Shown piece after piece: positions 57,146 to 64,000 of a stretch of DNA of 64,000 nt; the stretch's first letter is position 1, and every line of letters begins with the position of its first letter. Below the pieces are notes generated by a model, which saw nothing but the letters and a program-made list of their open reading frames with translations, did no database searches and was not told the origin of the DNA. The stretch is from positions 62,001-126,000 of the forward strand of contig JASANG010003121.1 in NCBI GenBank assembly GCA_030248215.1. Direction: 5' to 3'. A program made the translations under genes and the position numbers. The DNA is from Enoplolaimus lenunculus. Lineage: Eukaryota > Nematoda > Enoplea > Enoplida > Thoracostomopsidae.

Positions 57146-57806
57146 GCAAACTAATCTCGAACATCGGCGGTATGATTTCACTGTTTTTGCGGTGCTTCGA
57201 TCATTTCTTTGCTCCAATGCTTTTACTGGTTTTGTTTTGGTCGTCGAACGTTTGTCGAATTGGCCCAAGACTCAGAATCGCTATCTAACGAGTGGCTTGT
57301 TTCCTGGAAAAATTCCCTACTAATCAACCCAACGTATCACCGGTCATTCCTGTAAACGGTTTTCATAACGACACCGAACAAAGCACAGACTCACGTCATT
57401 TACTAACCGCCAGACTCCACGTCATTTTGTGTTGCTAACTCTCTACTGACTCACGTCATCTCTCTAAGCGCAGACTCACGTCATTTGCTAAGCGTAGACT
57501 CACTTCATTTGCTAAGAACTACTGACTCGTGTCATTTACTAAGCGCAGACTCACGTCATTTGCTATCCGTTAACAATTACGTCACTTCGGACGAATTTGT
57601 CCGCGTCCCATCGAAAATCAAGTCGGCCTATTAATTGGCAGCCCGATTTCTGGCAAAAATACAGTAGTGCATCTAGCGCCTGGTGCTAGTTTTTTGGTTC
57701 CGGTAAAAAGTCGCGGAACCTATCTATGACAGACAACGGTTATTTGGCGAGATAACGCAGTCGAATCGAATAACATCATTTTTCGTCGAATCAGATCGTC
57801 GGTTTG
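57146..57806 (+). pseudogene. Inverted copy of DEG/ENaC exon 51,069-50,435
   Basis: It begins GCAAACTAATCTCGAAC after TTTGTTTCAG. An extra T in CTGTTTTTGCGG frameshifts the TM2 segment at once. The tail repeat is scrambled by several indels (57,380-57,560). The left-arm counterpart is fully open, so this copy should not be annotated as a second channel gene. Confidence 0.8.
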
Positions 57807-58032
57807 AGAAAAAATATTAAAATTGTTTTTAAAACTTAATTGTAGGTATATTTTCTCTAAGCTATTTAAAAATGAAGGCAAGCAGGTTAATGTTCTAGGC
57901 ATACGTGTAAGTCAAGGGGATTATTTTCAAATTCAATTTCCAACTGGTAGCCTTTCATTCAAAATCAAATTAGAAAAAGGCGTTTTCAATTTTTCTATAG
58001 GTAGGGCGTAAATTAAAAAAGTGGACAACGCA

Positions 58033-58205
58033 TTAACCCCTTCTCACATTTAGTTGCCTATAGGCAACTCAGCGCAGTGTATATACGTTATATACAGTAT
58101 ATACCGCCACCGTGTTTATCAATTGCAACACGTATACGCAGTACTAAATCACAGCACAAGACATCAGACCCCCCCGGGCTTCGAGCGTCAAGCTCTTATA
58201 GCTGA
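58033..58205. mobile_element. Mirror of the truncated TTAA MITE at 50,034-50,221
   Basis: TTAACCCCTTCTCACATTTAG through GTTGCCTATAGGCAAC. The GAGAGCCCCCTCGGGCTC stretch of the left arm reads here as ATCAGACCCCCCCGGGCTTC, a typical run-length-type disagreement. Confidence 0.75.
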
Positions 58206-61200
58206 GTTTAATAGTTTGTGAGTCTAGCAATGCTGCCGGCTTTGAAATTTGATTCTAAATTTTATTTCGTTGCGATATGGATTGTTAACTGTATAGATAT
58301 TTTGGCTTAACTTTTGTTGTCTATTTTATTAACTTGTTTTGTTTCGTTAGTTTATGGTTTCCAAATAAAATTTCAGCCGTTTCGAGTATTCCAGCAGACT
58401 CCTAATAAACTAAAAGACTACAATTTGAATCCGGCTATTAAGAATTCGTGGCAATATTTAAGATTTTATAACGTTCATTTGATTGCAGGGATTTTCTGAT
58501 GAGGCGTATTAGGAAGCTAATTAGCATCATTTTTCCCTTTATATATAAAGATTGCCGCCATAATTTTGAGCAACATCTACGCTATACTGCATATATTTCA
58601 TTGTAATTTATTGTTGAATATTTAAAGACAAAATATTTAATATAACAAAAATGGTGTATCTACAGTTCAAGTTGGCCAGATGCGATTTTATGTCCCCTTT
58701 GATCGAGACCATATCCAAATGAAAACCAGGAACCTCTCATACCCAAGGAAACTTTTGCCGTCGAGAAATTTTTTGACCCTGCTTTAAAAACAAATGTAAA
58801 ATTCCAGTGAGTTGATTAGTTACCTCAAAGTACGAATTAGTCATTTCACGGTATATTTCTTCAGAGTTAATAACAGTAAACATTAACTCAATCTGTGCTG
58901 ATTGAATTCCAGCTTTAAATTTGATTACCTCAGGAATGAGTTCAATCAATTCAGTATTCGATGTTAAGTTCTGAAACACCTTGTATAGTGACTCAGTGAC
59001 TCTCAACTCATTCCGAATTCAAATCGCTGAAGAATCTAAAATCAATTCACTGAAAATTTACGGTGGTGTATTAACACGCTGGCATATCTTCGTGTTTTTA
59101 TTATGACTCAAAAGCAAATTATCAACGCAAAATACCCCTAAAATTTCCAGCTAAATGGATTAATGGACCGAAAGTTTGTGTTTTATGGTATTTAGGCAAT
59201 TGTCGCACTTGGTCGTATCGTCTTCCGGTCAGTTGTCGCTAGAGCAATCGTTGTATTTAATCTGTTGCGTATGTTTGGTTTTTATTCTAAAGTCCGTTCT
59301 GTTTGATTTTTAGGCGATAAATTTTATGTTTGGCCCATGTATAGAACAGGGTCGGAACATTTTCCTGCATGGCTGTACACCAAGTGTCAATTTACGCTTT
59401 AGACTAACCTTTTTGCATAATTTTTACGCTTTAATAGACTTAGGGTTAATAGACGCATCTTTACGCTTAAACTTAGGCTTTTGCTTAGGCTTAGGCTTTG
59501 GAATATGCTTATAATACTGTTACGGCTCTGTATATATATATACATGGGCCATATGTATCAAATAAAACAAATTATATTTGACGTGTTCAGACATACAATG
59601 TCAACATGGTGAAATGTAATGTTTCAATGAATTAAAATGTACCTACAAGTTCGATTTCAATTCGTTTTTACTTGAATAACACTTTCACTGTGTCATACTG
59701 TTGAGTTGAATTTTATAATTTCAACGGCAACTGTCAACTCAAGTATACCATCGGCGTAGGCAGTGTTTCATTTTTGGAGAGTAAACAAGAATAAATTTTG
59801 GCAGCCATAAAGACGGTGTAAAGCGTATATTTTGTGATTTTTAAGAAATTTAAATGGTATTTTTTGGAATACCCCTTCAAGGATGTAGCCACCGTGAACG
59901 CATGGAATTCAACTCCGTTAGTGATTTTTGTCCAGGGTCTTTTCTCAAAACTTTCGCCCATGTAAAGATCAGGGGCGGAACGTTTTTCTGTGGGACTAGA
60001 ATAGTGTAAGCTTAACTTTAGACTAATTTTTTGCTTGGCTTAAGCTCAGGCTTACACTTAGGAATATTCTCATTCTTACGCTTAGGCTTAGGTTTAGGCT
60101 TATGCTTAAAAATATGCTCATTCTTACGCTTAAGTTTAGGCTTAGGCTTAGGAATATGCTTATAATACTGTTCCGCTCATGTTCTCTACACTGGCCTCTA
60201 CTCCCCGGCATGCTTTCTCTGTATATTTCAATTTTGCCCACTTGTTTGCTATAGTTATATATTGACTAAACTATTAGAATGGGTATAACCTGGACGTGCA
60301 ATTTCGGTTTCAAAATATCTCGAGGGAGCACATCCTGTGCGAACCATGGCACTTCACGTATTCAGCTACAAAAATCATCCTCCTATAGTTTAATTTAGGG
60401 TTATTGCATGTGAGAACGACCCCCTCTAAACAAAAGGGGGTCAGCCATAACCTCAACGCCCGATGGTACACTTTGTAACATGCGGCACCCCAAGAGCTGC
60501 GCACTCTTGTACTATGCACTCTTGGTGTAATTTTTTACGCAAAAGATATTCAATTCATTTGCCAAAGTGTGTTAAATTTTTAATTCCTCAAACAATTAAA
60601 TTTTTTCAAAGAATACGCCTGGTAGAGCTTATATGTTTACGAATTAACGAATAGTAGATACCTTCTCTTCAAATTTGTTCGTGTTTGTCCTTTAATTCCG
60701 AAAGCCATCGTTTCTGAAACACTGACAACATTTAAACCATGCAGTTGGTACCAGGAAACTCCAATCGGTCATGATCAATAGGATAAATCAATTGTATTAT
60801 TCAATTCCTACCAACGTCCAAACTTTGTACCTACGCCGAATGTATTAATCCAGACCTGTTGATGTTTTAATTCCCCATAACTAACCACATCGCTGATTTC
60901 ATACAGCCAAAAGGGCTGTCATCAAGGCTTTTTATTCTGATTTTGTAATCGTGTCAAGAGTTAGCACATTCTCAAACATCATATAAGCAACTATCATCAG
61001 TTCGTCAATAGTCTTCTATTAAGCTTTTCAACCAGTAACCGATGTGGTACAAAAGTTTCATATACAGGTTTTGGTATTTGGTGTCTTCTGCTACCACTGT
61101 GCCACTTTAGAGATCCGCGATTGCAGGAGTTAGTCGGTTTAAAAGCCTGTCGTTTTATCTTGGTGATAGGTACTGAACACCATCCTATAATATCGTCCCA

Positions 61201-61215
61201 GAACACGATATCCAA

Positions 61216-61490
61216 TTAACCCCTTCTCACATTGAGTTGCCTGTAGGCAACTACAGCGCAGTGTATATACGTTCAATAGTATGTATCGCGGCCGTGTTTC
61301 AACAATTGCAACATGTATACATACTACTTAGATCTCCACAAGACATAAAAGCCCCTCGGACTCGAGCGTTAACCTCCTACAGCTGGGTGATACTACCTAT
61401 ATGCCTCCCACTCCAGTCACTGGAGTTCGAATCCTAGCATAAAAGTAGGCCTCAGGGCAAATAGAAAATATTCATGTGAGAAAGGGTTAA
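61216..61490. mobile_element. Mirror of the TTAA MITE at 46,821-47,091
   Basis: TTAACCCCTTCTCACATTGAG to GTGAGAAAGGGTTAA. Small indels interrupt the A-box part, but TTCGAATCC of the B-box is intact. Confidence 0.8.
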
Positions 61491-62337
61491 GTAGGCTTGT
61501 TATACCGGTATTCATTACAACCCTGGCTTATCTTCAATAGAAGTTGTTGCTTATTTCAGTAAATAGGAGACGAATTTGGTGTATCGTAAAAATGTTGCCA
61601 ATTCGTAAAGTCCTTTACTTTACTGGTTAAAGCTTCTTCGGTTGATCACGTTTGCCATGTTTGTTTACATATGTGTTTCGTTGTATTTCGGTCACAAGAA
61701 TGGAGCCGGATTCAAAATGACAAGAAGAAGAAGAAGCGAAACAGATATAAGTTTCCAATTTTAGACGATGGCGGTGAGTTTAACAGCATACGTGCAATTG
61801 TTTTCCTATCCAAAATATGCGCAATAAGTACACTGCAAAAAAATGATGAGTCATATTGTCTCTCGCCGAAATATTCTTTTATTGACTAAACAAACTGAAT
61901 CAAAGTTCGACTCTGCCGCGTAGAACCATATTATACACCCGTTAGATTTTTTGGCTAGAAATTTGATTTTTTTAAGTCATTTTAATAAGCAGTGTCATTT
62001 TTTATTGCTTTTTAGCGTTTTAGACAAAACACGAGAGCCTCAAATCAAAGAAACCGATATTAATTGCAAAATACGACAACGTCCAGCGGTTAAAAGTGTC
62101 TGATTTCCTGCCACAATATACTGACCAATTTTTTCACATTCTCCCCAATTTAAAATGGTGCTCAGAACCAGACAAATCAACTCAAAAGTGAGTGATTACT
62201 GCGTATGATCAAGAAAACGCAGCCAGGGTTAGAGGTCACCCCCCTCCTCCCTGAGTTAGTTTAGTTCAGGGGTGTGTAGGAACTTTTTCACGACAAAATT
62301 TCAATGGAACCTATAACCAGGGTTTCCAAAATCATGT

Positions 62338-62650
62338 CTACACTGCAAAAAATGGTGAGACAAATTGAGTCTTTCCGAAACAGGCTTGTCGTTGACAACG
62401 GAAAAATGTCTGGTAAAGTGTGTCGTTGATGTACTTGAAAAATTTCGCTTGTTGCATATTACCTTTAACACAAACGCAGGATATAAGATTCGATCCAGCA
62501 CTACGGACTTGACCCACGGCATAAAACTGTTTTCGGATTTAATTCAGTGATCGAATTTGACTGGCTGAGTCGAATTTTGGCTCAGTTTGTGTAGTCCGGA
62601 AAAGCCTATTTCGGAGACAGTCAATTTGACTCACCATTTTTTGCAGTGTA
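62338..62650. mobile_element. Mirror of the long-TIR MITE at 45,671-45,983
   Basis: Ends TACACTGCAAAAAATGG and CCATTTTTTGCAGTGTA. I see no difference from the left-arm copy. Confidence 0.85.
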
Positions 62651-63530
62651 TGCCCCTGCTATACTGATTCTGCAGGTTGGGCAGACGGATATATGCAGGA
62701 TGTTTAGAAATCATGGGCTTAAATTATTTTTAACAAAATTGCTGGAATATTTTGGCCTATATTAATTATAGAGGGTAGTCACTGGGAGACAAGAGATACC
62801 GGGGGACGTACGAAGGCGGAGTCTTTAGGTTTATACTAAGCTTTATTGCTTAAGTTTAAGCTTGAGCTTAGGCTTAGGCTTGGGCTTGGGATAATCCGTA
62901 ATAGTCAGGAGGCCCTATAATCACATGTTGATTTTTTACACTGAGTATTGTGTTCGTATTACCGAACTTCCATCTGATTGTTTAGTTAGCTGCAACGTAA
63001 GTGGTTTTATGAAATATATGCCGCAAAATGTGGCGTTGATCTAAGCTCAATTCACTCTAAAAGTATAGTTGAAAAAAATTAGTTTGGACTCGAGTTTAAA
63101 ATCTTCTTGTCCTTCTGCCATTTTATGGTCCATAATTTACCAAACTGGACCTAAACCTGAAATATAGTTCAACCAGTTAAAATTGATTTGTGTTACGCCG
63201 TTATAGAGCGCTTGAAAAATCAACCAGCCATATTCTCAAGTTTAGGTTTAGGCTTAAATTTGAAGATTGGTTCAAAAACAGAAAATATAAACATCAGCGC
63301 TTAGCTAATATAACTCGGCTTTTCTGATCTATATCTCCCCGCATTTAAGCTTAGGCTTTAGGCTTAGGTTCAGGCTTTAGGCTGAGACAAAGATTTAGGT
63401 AAATGCTTACTCCTATGCTTTAGGCATAGGCGCAGCTTATGCAAACAGAGCATCAAGCTATAAGCATAAATATTTAAGGGGAAACTGTATAAGTGTGTAC
63501 ATTTCAATTTTAAACGTAAAAAAATTTCAG

Positions 63531-64000
63531 CAAACCAATCAAATTGCTCTACATCATCTACACTGGGGTGGCAGATTTTGAATCTCGCGCAATCATTCGC
63601 TCATCTTGGAAAACTGAACTCGAACGAGTTAACGCTACTGCGTCTGAAGGCGTTCATTTCTCAGCGAAAGCTTACTTCCTCGTTGGGCTGCCAACACGTC
63701 GTGCAACACTAGCAAACGTAACGCAACTGCAACAAAATCGCACCCGAGATGCAGTTATGCAATCACTCAGCGCAGAAATTGCAATTTTTGGCGATTTAAT
63801 TGTCGGAAGTTTTAATGACGTTTACAATTTGTTAACATATAAAACGTTATCGTTGTTATATTTCAGCGTATACCACTGTCCACAAGCGCATTGGATTGTT
63901 AAGGGTGATTCTGATGTTTATGCGTTTCCGCAATATTTAGCTGAATATGTTGGGAAACGCTGGGATCAAGCCGAAGGTCGGCCGTTTGTGAAAAAGGCTG
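63531..64000 (+). CDS. Inverted copy of galactosyltransferase exon (44,790-44,321), cut by the window edge
   Basis: It follows AAAATTTCAG and encodes KPIKLLYIIYTGVADF onward, including RAIIRSSW, FGDLIVGSFNDVY and KGDSDVY, without any visible difference from the left-arm exon. The rest runs off the window. If the fold-back is an assembly artefact, this is the same exon counted twice, not a paralogue. Confidence 0.8.

Larger units (their letters stand above)
55195..64000 (-). repeat. Right arm of the inverted duplication (damaged copy of 53.1-44.3 kb)
   Basis: Reverse complement of the left arm. Net length change runs from about 15 percent loss next to the turn (882 bp on the left become 752 bp), through small net gains of 30 to 47 bp per 2 kb, to zero between 62,650 and 63,531. 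Beyond 61,953 the only length difference I noticed is one 5-versus-6 A/T run near 62,000. Many differences nearer the turn are homopolymer-type indels. Confidence 0.9.

Noticed and set aside
55195-64000. Second set of channel and galactosyltransferase genes (head-to-head paralogues)
   Set aside because: The right arm is a mirror copy with an error gradient; nothing in it is unique except indels and the C-free stretch.

Overview
The window is nuclear DNA of an intron-rich, AT-rich, repeat-dense animal. The animal assignment rests on a DEG/ENaC channel, a BTB-BACK protein, a GT31 galactosyltransferase and an animal-type asparaginase with ankyrin repeats. Introns are GT-AG and range from about 120 bp to several kb. 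I cannot name the phylum. The hexamer TTAGGC/GCCTAA is frequent inside one repeat family; nematodes use it as their telomere repeat, but nothing else points to nematodes. I saw no operons, CRISPR, rRNA, LTR element or viral fossil.

Layout. 1-17,359: repeats surrounding one small unrecognised spliced gene on + (exons at 4,348, 6,061 and 7,762, perhaps also 14,333). 17,360-27,171: a complete 15-exon gene on + for an AnsA-like L-asparaginase with C-terminal ankyrin repeats (ASPG family, about 614 aa). 27,172-31,038: 3' flank with a tRNA-derived SINE and several MITEs. 31,039-36,404: on -, a BTB-BACK protein and, directly upstream, PDZ exons that may be the 5' part of the same gene. 36,405-41,206: MITEs. 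41,207-44,790: the 3' three exons of a GT31 beta-1,3-galactosyltransferase-like gene on -. 50,435-53,667: the 3' three exons of an ASIC/ENaC-like channel on -.

From about 54.9 kb to the right edge the window runs back on itself. The stretch 55.2-64.0 kb is an inverted copy of 53.1-44.3 kb. The copy is riddled with small indels near the turn, loses every C for 318 bases just after the turn, and becomes almost perfect beyond 61.96 kb. This gradient looks like an unpolished fold-back (template-complement) long read joined into the assembly, not a biological palindrome. All right-arm genes and repeats should be treated as a second reading of the left arm.

Non-coding DNA is dominated by short non-autonomous DNA transposons with terminal inverted repeats, at least ten families. 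Two stand out: a TTAA-flanked piggyBac-like MITE that carries a tRNA-like sequence, and a GGCCCATGTA-ended MITE filled with a telomere-like CTAAGC array. The genes are unrelated in function and show no pathway clustering.
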